DNA of 16,459 bases from DASWHX01 sp036397995 (GTDB taxonomy: Bacteria; Bacteroidota; Bacteroidia; Cytophagales; Cyclobacteriaceae), in the NCBI GenBank assembly GCA_036397995.1, contig DASWHX010000039.1:1-16459 (forward strand), written 5' to 3'. Positions 8,459-15,078 of this stretch are shown here, piece after piece. The notes beneath the pieces are model-generated. The model was not told the origin of the DNA and ran no database searches. It worked only from the letters and a program-made list of their open reading frames with translations. The position numbers and the translations under genes are program-made. The number at the start of each line of letters is the position of its first letter. Positions within the stretch are counted from its first letter, which is position 1.

Positions 8459-9547
8459 ATGAAATTCATTATAAATTTTCTTTCCATGATTAAGAGATAT
8501 GCACTCGGACTTGTGGTCTGTTCGGTCTTAGGGTTATTCATTTTCTTTTTTCTGTTCTATACACAAACCGGAATCTTCCCGGATCAAAAGTTCTTCATCG
8601 AACTTACTGCTTCCATTGTTACTGCCAATTTTATCGGTTTCATTCTTTATAAAATCAACATTCAACTTGATAAAATAATTAGTTGGAGAGAAAGGGCATC
8701 GTTACGACTTCTTACCGGAATTATTTCAAACTATCTTATAACTTCTGTTCTGGGCCTCTCCATTATTGGTGCATTAATAGTTTACAGAAATGAAATTGAA
8801 TTCATGGAGATATTTTCTCAATTCAGGGAAAGTATTGTAAAAGCGGCCATCATCGTTCTTTGTATTATCCTTATATACTCTGTGATTCACATGACTTTGT
8901 TTTCTTACCATGAATATTCAGTGGTACAGATTGAAAAAGTAAAGCTGGAGCGAAAACAAATTGCACTTCAGTTTGAAGCTTTGCGCAACCAGTTAAGCCC
9001 GCACTACCTTTTCAACTGTTTTAATACAATTTCTTCGTTGGTTTACAAGGATACAGAGTTAGCAGAAACTTTTATCCGCGGGCTTGCTCAAACCTACCAG
9101 TATGTAATGATGAATAATGAAAATCAACTGGTTAAGGTTAGCGGGGAAATTGAATTTGTGAAGAGCTATTATTATTTGATGAAGGTAAGATTTGATAATA
9201 GTATTGATTTGAGTATCCGGATCTCCGAAGCTGTTTCATCAACCTTAATTCCTCCACTTACTTTTCAGATATTAGTGGAAAATGCAATTAAGCATAATAT
9301 CTTTTCAAAAGACGCTCCCTTAAAAATCGAAATTAATTCCATTAACGAAAAAGAAATTCTTATTTCTAACAATATTCTGGGTCAGCCGAAGAAAGTAACT
9401 TCATTTAAAGTAGGACTCGAAAATATTACTCGCCGGTATAACTTTTTTACAAACCGTCCAATACAAATAGACAAGGGAAGTGAGGAGTTTAAAGTGATTC
9501 TTCCAGTGATTGAAACTGATTTTTTAAAGAAGAAGAACGTAGCGTGA
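8459..9547 (+). CDS. LytS/YehU-type sensor histidine kinase
   Basis: Membrane histidine kinase of the His_kinase family (PF06580), the usual partner of LytTR regulators. Four membrane segments are predicted (about 14-36, 47-66, 86-109 and 126-148) with short loops, so there is no large external sensor domain. A coiled linker (about 150-175) leads to the phosphoacceptor box LRNQLSPHYLFN with H182, the N-box ILVENAIKHN with N275, and the ATP-lid glycine segment KVGLENITRRY (about 318-327). All expected catalytic positions are present. The stop overlaps the next gene's GTG start by 4 nt (GTGA), so the two proteins are probably made in step. Stem-loop 8409-8448 lies just upstream. Confidence 0.95.
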   Translation: MKFIINFLSMIKRYALGLVVCSVLGLFIFFFLFYTQTGIFPDQKFFIELTASIVTANFIGFILYKINIQLDKIISWRERASLRLLTGIISNYLITSVLGLSIIGALIVYRNEIEFMEIFSQFRESIVKAAIIVLCIILIYSVIHMTLFSYHEYSVVQIEKVKLERKQIALQFEALRNQLSPHYLFNCFNTISSLVYKDTELAETFIRGLAQTYQYVMMNNENQLVKVSGEIEFVKSYYYLMKVRFDNSIDLSIRISEAVSSTLIPPLTFQILVENAIKHNIFSKDAPLKIEINSINEKEILISNNILGQPKKVTSFKVGLENITRRYNFFTNRPIQIDKGSEEFKVILPVIETDFLKKKNVA

Positions 9548-10596
9548 AAAAGTTATTTATTCACCGGCCACTTTTCAGAATAGTAATGCCACCCATTTAT
9601 GGAACGCTGGTCTATTTTCTTATATTATTAATCAATAATTCCATTCTTTCTATTTATGAAACATTCTTTAGCCAGGAAGTTTATTTAAGCATTGTGCTTA
9701 CTTACATAGTTATGGAAGTAAACCATCTTGGGATTTATTTGTCTGAAAAATTTTTCAAGAGTCTTAGTTTAAGGAACAAGGTTTTGATTCAGCTGGGAAT
9801 TAACTCCACATTAACTTTGCTCGTGGTATTCCTGACCATCAGTAGCTACTTTACCTACATACTTGGTTTCAGCACCTATCTCACGGAACAAATCTACTTT
9901 TCGGTTATTTTTCTGGTAACCTCCTGGATGTATTCTATGATCAATTTTTCCCACATGTATTTGCATTTACAGAACCAGGAGTTGCTTGATGAAGAAACAC
10001 AATTAAGGCAGTCGGTTGAAGCTGAGTTTCAAACCTATCAATACGAGATGAATCCAATGCTTTTATTTGAAAGCCTGGAGTCATTAATTTCCCTGGTACA
10101 TAAAAATCCGGTTGCTGCTGAAGATTATATTGACAGATTATCAGTTGCTTATCGGTATATTTTAACGAACAAGCGGAATGAAGTTGTAAATGTCTTGGAG
10201 GAATTAAAAGCAGTTGATAACCTGGTCTGTTTACAGAATGTTCGATACAATAATAAGATTGAATTTGTATATTCGATTTCTGGCGATGACGAACAAAGAA
10301 AAATTGTCCCTGGTACTTTTACTTCAATTCTGGAAATGATTATTCGCCGAAGCATTATCAATGATAGTCAACCAATTCAAATAAATTGCTTCATGGAAAC
10401 CGATGGATACTTTACTCTTCAATATAAATCAAATGACCGGTTAGTTCCCGGTTACCCAGGCAAGAACATTGTGGAAAAACTGGAGAAGACCTATTCTTTT
10501 TTGAGTGATATGCCTGTTGTTCAGGTAGAAGCATTTGGTGAGACCTATATAAAGATCCCTGTCCTGGAAATAATTGCAGATGAAGTATTGATATAA
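9544..10596 (+). CDS. LytS-like pseudokinase (missing His and Asn)
   Basis: Co-linear with the upstream kinase: four or so membrane segments in the first 140 residues, a linker, then a kinase-like region. The phosphoacceptor box is degenerate: where the partner has QLSPHYLFN, this protein has EMNPMLLFE, so the His is Met172. The N-box ILVENAIKHN is replaced by ILEMIIRRSI, losing the Mg/ATP-binding Asn (Ile266) and the preceding Glu. The G-box is also weak (GYPGKNIVEKL). Segments between these motifs stay clearly similar, for example SLVHKNPVAAEDYIDRLSVAYRY beside SLVYKDTELAETFIRGLAQTYQY (runs of 23 given here only by their shared pattern SLVxK...A..[FY]I..L...Y.Y). The reading frame is intact, which argues for a kept, non-catalytic role such as a heterodimer partner or sensor. 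The start is GTG, overlapping the kinase stop. Confidence 0.88.
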   Translation: MKKLFIHRPLFRIVMPPIYGTLVYFLILLINNSILSIYETFFSQEVYLSIVLTYIVMEVNHLGIYLSEKFFKSLSLRNKVLIQLGINSTLTLLVVFLTISSYFTYILGFSTYLTEQIYFSVIFLVTSWMYSMINFSHMYLHLQNQELLDEETQLRQSVEAEFQTYQYEMNPMLLFESLESLISLVHKNPVAAEDYIDRLSVAYRYILTNKRNEVVNVLEELKAVDNLVCLQNVRYNNKIEFVYSISGDDEQRKIVPGTFTSILEMIIRRSIINDSQPIQINCFMETDGYFTLQYKSNDRLVPGYPGKNIVEKLEKTYSFLSDMPVVQVEAFGETYIKIPVLEIIADEVLI

Positions 10597-10603
10597 GAGA
10601 TTA

Positions 10604-11386
10604 ATGAAGGTTGTAATTATAGAAGATGAAACACCTGCAGCTGAAAAGCTGCAGCGCTATGTGCAAAGATACGATCCCGGAATTGAAGTTCTGGCCCAAT
10701 TGGACTCGGTGGAAAGTTCAATACAATGGATTCAGGAGAATCAATCTTCCGTAGATCTGTTTTTTATGGACATACAACTCCTGGACGGCCTAAGCCTTGA
10801 AATCTTTGATCAAGTAAATTTGGAGAAACCTGTTATTTTCACCACCGCGTTTGATCAGTACGCCATTGAGGCTTTTAAGGTGAATAGTATTGACTACCTG
10901 CTAAAGCCGATAATATTTGAAGATCTCTCCAACGCCATTAAGAAATGGGAAAGGCTCCGCAAAGACATCTCTCCAGACAAGAGTCCACAAATAGGCTTGG
11001 AGGAGTATCGAAAGGCTCTTGCAATTATTCAGGGGAAGAAGAGTTACAAGACCCGTTTTATGGTGAAATTGGGGGAACACATTCGTTCGATTCCCACTGA
11101 CAAAGTAGCTGTATTTTATGCTGAAGGAAGAAATGGATTTATCAGAACAACCAATGGCGGAAAGTTTGTTATTGATTACAAGCTCGAGGAACTTGAAACT
11201 CTCCTTGACCCTGCACTTTTTTTTAGAGTTAACCGAACCTATATTGTAAATCTGCATTCAATTAAAGATGTTATAGTTTACTCTAATTCAAGATTGAAAG
11301 TAATAACTGATCCCGTCTTTGAAAAGGAGATTATTGTTAGCCGTGAAAAAGTAGGTTCATTCAAAGAATGGTTTGATGGCAGATAA
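10604..11386 (+). CDS. LytTR-family response regulator
   Basis: Two-domain regulator. The receiver domain (about 1-120) has acidic residues E7-D8-E9, phosphoacceptor D56 (FFMDIQLLDG), T80/T81 (FTTAFDQYAIEAF) and K101 (YLLKP). After a linker, a LytTR DNA-binding domain runs from about 150 to the C-terminus, with typical segments DKVAVFYAEGRNGFI and FFRVNRTYIVNLHSI. It starts 7 bp after the pseudokinase stop, preceded by a weak AAGAG, and is the last gene of the module. The likely input is phosphate from the upstream kinase; the pseudokinase may modulate that. Its targets are unknown. The stop is 7 bp from the first repeat arm of the next repeat patch. Confidence 0.95.
   Translation: MKVVIIEDETPAAEKLQRYVQRYDPGIEVLAQLDSVESSIQWIQENQSSVDLFFMDIQLLDGLSLEIFDQVNLEKPVIFTTAFDQYAIEAFKVNSIDYLLKPIIFEDLSNAIKKWERLRKDISPDKSPQIGLEEYRKALAIIQGKKSYKTRFMVKLGEHIRSIPTDKVAVFYAEGRNGFIRTTNGGKFVIDYKLEELETLLDPALFFRVNRTYIVNLHSIKDVIVYSNSRLKVITDPVFEKEIIVSREKVGSFKEWFDGR
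10635..10654 (+). other. Perfect GAAA-capped hairpin inside the regulator start
   Basis: CTGCAGCT-GAAA-AGCTGCAG, an 8-bp perfect stem closed by a GNRA tetraloop, lies at codons 11-17 of the response regulator (Pro-Ala-Ala-Glu-Lys-Leu-Gln), 31 nt after its ATG. The sequence is plain; a role in slowing ribosomes or blunting mRNA decay is inference. Confidence 0.6.
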
Positions 11387-11390
11387 ATTT

Positions 11391-11702
11391 TCTCTCGCAG
11401 ATTTCGCGCAGAAAACTCTGGAAGTCAAATTCCGCGGTGATTCTGCGAGATCAGCGGGAGAAAAAAACCTTTCCCGCCGATTGAGCGGATTTGTGCGGAA
11501 AGCTCTGGAACTATTTTCTCCGCGGATCAGCGAGATTCTATAAAACTCTTTTCTCCCGCGGATTTACGCAGAAAAAACTCTTTCCTCCCGCGGATTACCA
11601 GGATTTTAGCGGAAAACTTTAGTGAATCAATTCTGCGGTGATATGCGAGATCAGCGGGATTAAAAAAAACTCCCGCAGATTGCGCGGATTTGCGCAGAAA
11701 AT
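11391..11702. repeat. Palindromic repeat patch, left flank of the GxxExxY gene
   Basis: Degenerate copies of the arm A / arm B family seen at 1-605, without strict tandem spacing. In order: a shortened arm A (from 11393) with arm B ending near 11460; arm A (about 11469-11500) with a truncated arm B; a short arm A (about 11553-11575); a full A-B unit (about 11585-11660); and a clean arm A at 11671-11699, 3 nt from the stop codon of the GxxExxY gene. The linker TTCTATAAAA (11536-11545) also occurs at 559-568 in the first array. The patch lies between two convergent genes and could act as a transcript-end structure. No gene is supported in it. Confidence 0.9.
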
Positions 11703-12086
11703 TTATAATCCATTTACTTTCCTGTAAATTGCTTTTTCTATTTGTGCACAATTAAAATTTACAAGCAATCCAAGTTTCTTGCCTGACAATTTTAGATATG
11801 TGATTACCTGTTTATGATGAACTTCTGCAAGGTTTTCTACGGATTTAATTTCCACCACAACTTTATTTTCAACCAATAAATCAATCCGAAATCCTATTTC
11901 CAATTTTATGTTATCATAAACCAGAGGTATAGGAACTTGAGATTTTACCGACAGTCCCTCCTTTTGTAGCTCATACATCAGAGCTGCCTCATAAGCTGAT
12001 TCAAGCAAGCCCGGACCAAGTTCATTGAATACTTTGAAAATTGCTCCTCTTATTTTATAGGAAATTTCGTTCTCTGTAATTATCAT
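11703..12086 (-). CDS. GxxExxY protein (PD-(D/E)XK nuclease fold)
   Basis: A 127-residue member of the GxxExxY family (TIGR04256 / PDDEXK_3). The naming motif is G26-x-x-E29-x-x-Y32 (PGLLESAYE). The nuclease-fold core follows: D69 (GFRIDLLV), E79-x-K81 (VVVEIKS) and Q93 (KQVITYLKLSG), so the D-ExK catalytic set is complete. Length is normal for the family. Biochemical activity has not, to my knowledge, been settled for these proteins. The gene is tightly sandwiched: arm A of the palindromic repeat ends 3 nt beyond its stop and another arm A begins 31 nt before its ATG, so any promoter must overlap repeat DNA or lie beyond it. No Shine-Dalgarno is seen. This arrangement suggests the gene and repeats form one unit. 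Confidence 0.92.
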   Translation of the reverse strand: MIITENEISYKIRGAIFKVFNELGPGLLESAYEAALMYELQKEGLSVKSQVPIPLVYDNIKLEIGFRIDLLVENKVVVEIKSVENLAEVHHKQVITYLKLSGKKLGLLVNFNCAQIEKAIYRKVNGL

Positions 12087-12116
12087 TTAGTAGAATTTAA
12101 ATACCCATCTTTTATT

Positions 12117-12321
12117 TCCCGCAGATTGCGCGGATTTGTGCAGAAAGCTCCCGTACCATTTTTTCTGCGGTGATCCGCGATATCAGCGGGAGAAAAAAAC
12201 CTTTCCCGCAGATTGCGTGGATTTGCGCGGAAACCTATCCAAACATTTTTCTCTATGGTGATTCTGCGATATCAGCGGGATTAAAAAAAATCTCCAGCAG
12301 ATTACGCGGATTTGCGCAGAA
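12117..12321. repeat. Palindromic repeat patch, right flank of the GxxExxY gene
   Basis: Arm A (12117-12145), spacer, arm B (to about 12192), A-rich linker, arm A (about 12204-12232), spacer, arm B (to about 12281), A-rich linker, and a final arm A (12293-12321). The pattern A-B-A-B-A matches the first array. The patch ends 20 bp before the stop of the SUI1-type gene. Open frames crossing it are chance products of the repeats. Confidence 0.92.
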
Positions 12322-12341
12322 AAATCCTCAAACCAAATTCA

Positions 12342-12689
12342 TCACCCACCGGCTATCTTTGCTTTATACCCTTCCTGCTGAAGAATCTCAACTACTTTAT
12401 CCCGGAAATCTCCTTGAATCAATATCTCTCCATCTTTGGCAGTGCCGCCAACCCCACACTTTGACTTAAGCAAAGTAGCAATGCTTTTCAGATGATCGGG
12501 ATTCCCCTTAAATCCTTTTACTAAAGTAACTTTTTTTCCTGCACGGCTTTTTTTGTCAAGCCAAACACGAAGATCCTGTTTCAACGGAGCCTGAAATGAT
12601 TCTACTTTTTTGCGATTTTGATAGGCAAAATCTTCGAGTGTTGAATAAACTATCCCTTCCCTACCCTTCCAGCTTTCCTTTTTGGCCAT
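12342..12689 (-). CDS. yciH: SUI1/YciH-type translation factor
   Basis: A 115-residue protein with a C-terminal SUI1 domain (about 50-113): VTLVKGFKGNPDHLKSI, the conserved CGVGGTAKDGEILIQGD segment, and VVEILQQEGYKAKIAGG. The family is related to eukaryotic eIF1; bacterial YciH has been linked to initiation fidelity and to stress-time repression of translation. The N-terminus (about 1-45) is basic and lacks a recognised domain, as usual for Bacteroidetes members. The ATG lies 4 bp after the stop of the universal stress gene, so the two are probably one operon, which fits a shared stress role. Confidence 0.92.
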   Translation of the reverse strand: MAKKESWKGREGIVYSTLEDFAYQNRKKVESFQAPLKQDLRVWLDKKSRAGKKVTLVKGFKGNPDHLKSIATLLKSKCGVGGTAKDGEILIQGDFRDKVVEILQQEGYKAKIAGG

Positions 12690-12693
12690 TAAA

Positions 12694-13539
12694 CTACTTA
12701 ATGTTGAAAGTCATAACCGGAATTTTTGAATGATTCACAATTTCTTCAGCAATACTCCCGCTTAAGATGTGAGCCAGACCTGTTCTGCCGTGAGTAGCCA
12801 TAGCAATCATGCCCACTTGCTTTTGAAGTGCGAAAGACATAATACCATCGCCTTCAACGGCATCATTATGAATATTGAGGGTATAATTACTGAGGTTATT
12901 GCTTTTCGCGAATGACTCTAGTTTCGGGTTTGTTAATCTGTCTGATCGGAAATTCGCAGGAGTATTTATTGTAACAATGTGAAGCTTTGCATTTAAGGCT
13001 GTTTGAAATTGTTTGACTTGTGCAACAATTTTAGCTTGCTTTGGTCCCATGTCGGTGGCAAATGCTATAGACTTAAGGTTAGCGGGTTTCAGCGCTCCTT
13101 TTAAAGTCAGCACGGGGCAGGAAATCATTCGTACAACTTTTTCCGTATTTGAACCAATTAGAACTTCATTCCAGCCGCTTACTCCCTGAGTTCCCATTAT
13201 AACCAGATCTGCCTTTGCTTTGGTAACCGCTTTCTTAATGGACGGTACTACAGCTCCAACATCGACTTGGTAAGAAACTCTAACGTCTTTAAAAAGTGGC
13301 GCGGAAACAATTTTGTTGAGCTGGCTTTTTACTCTTTCAATAAGTTTGATTAAGAAAACATCATCTATGGTGGACGGTCCCCTGATTTCTCCAGTGACAT
13401 TAAAAGATTGCGCTGAAGGAGCTTCAACAATGTGGAGTAATTGCACAGTTGATCCCAATTTCCTGGCAAGCATTGCAGCTGCATCTACGGCATAACCGGC
13501 CTCTTTTGAAAAATCGGTAGGAACTATAATATTCTTCAT
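12694..13539 (-). CDS. Tandem-domain universal stress protein
   Basis: Two UspA-like domains in one 281-residue chain (about 1-147 and 155-280), the common Bacteroidetes form. Domain 1 starts NIIVPTDFS and has the ATP-loop-like GTQG (116-119) with GS at 129-130. Domain 2 starts SIAFATDMG and has GRTG (251-254) with GS at 261-262, close to the GxxG-x9-GS ATP-binding pattern. Domain 2 looks the better ATP binder; domain 1 has Gln in place of a typical basic or small residue. The protein is cytosolic, role unspecified. It is the first gene before the SUI1-type gene; no ribosome site is visible before its ATG. Confidence 0.95.
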   Translation of the reverse strand: MKNIIVPTDFSKEAGYAVDAAAMLARKLGSTVQLLHIVEAPSAQSFNVTGEIRGPSTIDDVFLIKLIERVKSQLNKIVSAPLFKDVRVSYQVDVGAVVPSIKKAVTKAKADLVIMGTQGVSGWNEVLIGSNTEKVVRMISCPVLTLKGALKPANLKSIAFATDMGPKQAKIVAQVKQFQTALNAKLHIVTINTPANFRSDRLTNPKLESFAKSNNLSNYTLNIHNDAVEGDGIMSFALQKQVGMIAMATHGRTGLAHILSGSIAEEIVNHSKIPVMTFNIK

Positions 13540-13573
13540 AATTTGGTTGTATTAATAAGAAAATAAAGATAGC

Positions 13574-13603
13574 CAATCTAGGTTGAAATCCTAAATCAGA
13601 TTG
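13574..13603 (-). terminator. Possible bulged hairpin terminator after menA
   Basis: On the - strand CAATCT...AGG can pair with CCT...AGATTG, with a 5-nt bulge, starting at the menA stop codon and followed by a T-rich stretch (GCTATCTTTATTTTC). The bulge makes it weak, and the same 56-bp gap must also hold any promoter for the universal stress gene. Confidence 0.3.
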
Positions 13604-14507
13604 AAAATAGTAATCCTATGCCAAACACTAGCACGAAAATTAAAGTGCTGATTGCCATTTGCCTTAGGTAGGGATCAAGCTTTGTGGGATCTTGAATATT
13701 TTTTACTGCCAGGAAATTTTGCACAAATAAAGGAGTGGTTATCACGAATATAAATGCTGTCCATTCTTTAACTTCAATAATAACAAATGCCAGCGCGCAA
13801 GCGGTTCCGGCGATAAGTAAAACCTCATGATAAATCACTGCCCTTTCACGTCCCAGTCTTACGGGAATGGATTTCTTACCGGCCATTTTATCAGATTCGA
13901 TATCCCTTATATTGTTTAAGTTTAACACGGAAATTGAGAAAAATCCGCAGCTAAGAGCCGGCAAAATAAGGCTTGGGTATAATTCCCCGGTATACAAATA
14001 ATAGGTTCCTAACACCCCTACCAATCCGAAAAAGATTAAGACAGATAAGTCACCTAATCCTGAGTACCCGTAGGGTTTACTTCCTGCGGTGTAAGCAATG
14101 GCAGCCAAAATAGCGGTTATCCCTATCAGTAGAAATACTAAAAACGCGCCACCGTTCCATCCAAAGGCCAGGTAAAGTAAATAGATACCACTAACCAAGC
14201 TCAAAACAATCAGGACCAAAATTGCGAATCGCATAGCACTTTTACTTATCAAGCCTGATTGAACCATTCTATTTGGACCTTTTCTTAAACTATGGTCAGC
14301 ACCATGGGCCGAGTCTCCGTAATCGTTGGCCAGATTTGATAAAATCTGCAGGAAAATTGTTGTAAGCGCGCTGAAACTAAAAATAGGTAAATTGAATCTT
14401 CCCGCATACGCCGCCAGGAAACTTCCCATACCAATTGAGGCAAGTGCCAGGGGAAGGGTTCTTAGCCGTAATGCGGAAATCCATGATTTCAGAGCTGTTG
14501 AAGACAT
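13596..14507 (-). CDS. menA: 1,4-dihydroxy-2-naphthoate polyprenyltransferase
   Basis: Integral membrane UbiA-family enzyme that attaches the polyprenyl tail to DHNA, giving demethylmenaquinone. Length of 303 residues and 8-9 hydrophobic segments are normal. The first Asp-rich motif is NDYGDSAHGAD (61-71), the second NLNNIRDIESD (196-206). The stretch GLGDLSVLIFFGLVGVLGTY (151-170) is typical of MenA and separates it from UbiA proper. Its ATG overlaps the peroxidase stop by one base (TAATG), pointing to translational coupling. No other men gene is in the window. Menaquinone as the main quinone is expected in Bacteroidetes. Confidence 0.96.
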   Translation of the reverse strand: MSSTALKSWISALRLRTLPLALASIGMGSFLAAYAGRFNLPIFSFSALTTIFLQILSNLANDYGDSAHGADHSLRKGPNRMVQSGLISKSAMRFAILVLIVLSLVSGIYLLYLAFGWNGGAFLVFLLIGITAILAAIAYTAGSKPYGYSGLGDLSVLIFFGLVGVLGTYYLYTGELYPSLILPALSCGFFSISVLNLNNIRDIESDKMAGKKSIPVRLGRERAVIYHEVLLIAGTACALAFVIIEVKEWTAFIFVITTPLFVQNFLAVKNIQDPTKLDPYLRQMAISTLIFVLVFGIGLLFSI

Positions 14508-15076
14508 TATTTCAATATTGCCTGCAGAATTTCATCTGACATAGGATTCACACCGCTGGTATAATATTCTACAAGTTCCCCATTTTCATTTATCAGGTAT
14601 TTGCAGAAATTCCATTTGGGCGATTTATCATTCCAGCCATTTAATTCTTTCGAAGATAACCATTGATAGAGCGGAGCCATATCATTTCCTTTCACAGAAA
14701 TCTTTTCAAACATTTGAAATGTAACTCCATAATTAGTCTTGCAGAAATTGGCAATCTCCTCATTCGTGCCCGGCTCCTGGCTCATAAAATTATTAGCGGG
14801 GAATCCAAGTATGGTGACCTTGTCTCCGAATTGCTCATGCAATTTTTGCAAGTCTTCATATTGAGGAGTATACCCGCATTTGGAGGCTACATTCACAACC
14901 AACACCTTTTTACCTTTGTACTGATCAAAGGAAATCTCTTCCCCGGTTATTGATTTCATTTTAAATTCATAAAAAGTGGGTACATCCAATGGAATAATGG
15001 CATCATCAGGTCTGCTGGAAATACTGTTGAATCCGCAGCTGGTTAGAATCAGAATTGTTACAAATAATTGTTTCAT
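14507..15076 (-). CDS. Glutathione-peroxidase-family lipoprotein
   Basis: Thiol peroxidase of the GPx family, with Cys rather than selenocysteine. Peroxidatic C67 lies in NVASKCGYT; Q100 (in FMSQEPG) and W155-N156 (KWNF) complete the catalytic site. C112 (ANFCKTNYG) sits at the resolving-Cys position of thioredoxin-dependent members, so thioredoxin is a more likely reductant than glutathione. The first 14 residues form a lipoprotein signal with lipobox LTSC (C14), placing the enzyme at the cell envelope; many bacterial homologues are cytosolic. The stop overlaps menA by one base, and argS ends 2 bp upstream. A link to the quinone-bearing membrane is attractive but only inferred. Confidence 0.95.
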   Translation of the reverse strand: MKQLFVTILILTSCGFNSISSRPDDAIIPLDVPTFYEFKMKSITGEEISFDQYKGKKVLVVNVASKCGYTPQYEDLQKLHEQFGDKVTILGFPANNFMSQEPGTNEEIANFCKTNYGVTFQMFEKISVKGNDMAPLYQWLSSKELNGWNDKSPKWNFCKYLINENGELVEYYTSGVNPMSDEILQAILK

Positions 15077-15078
15077 AG

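Noticed and set aside
11527..11751. 74-codon - strand frame across the repeats and the end of the GxxExxY gene
   Set aside because: Overlaps the well-supported GxxExxY frame and is otherwise translated repeat sequence.
11391..12321. Insertion sequence with terminal inverted repeats
   Set aside because: No transposase motif; the flanking arms are part of a multi-copy array rather than a single pair of ends, and no target-site duplication could be identified.
12170..12469. 99-codon + strand frame over the right repeat patch and the SUI1-type gene
   Set aside because: Half repeat DNA and half antisense to a clear SUI1 domain; no family resemblance.
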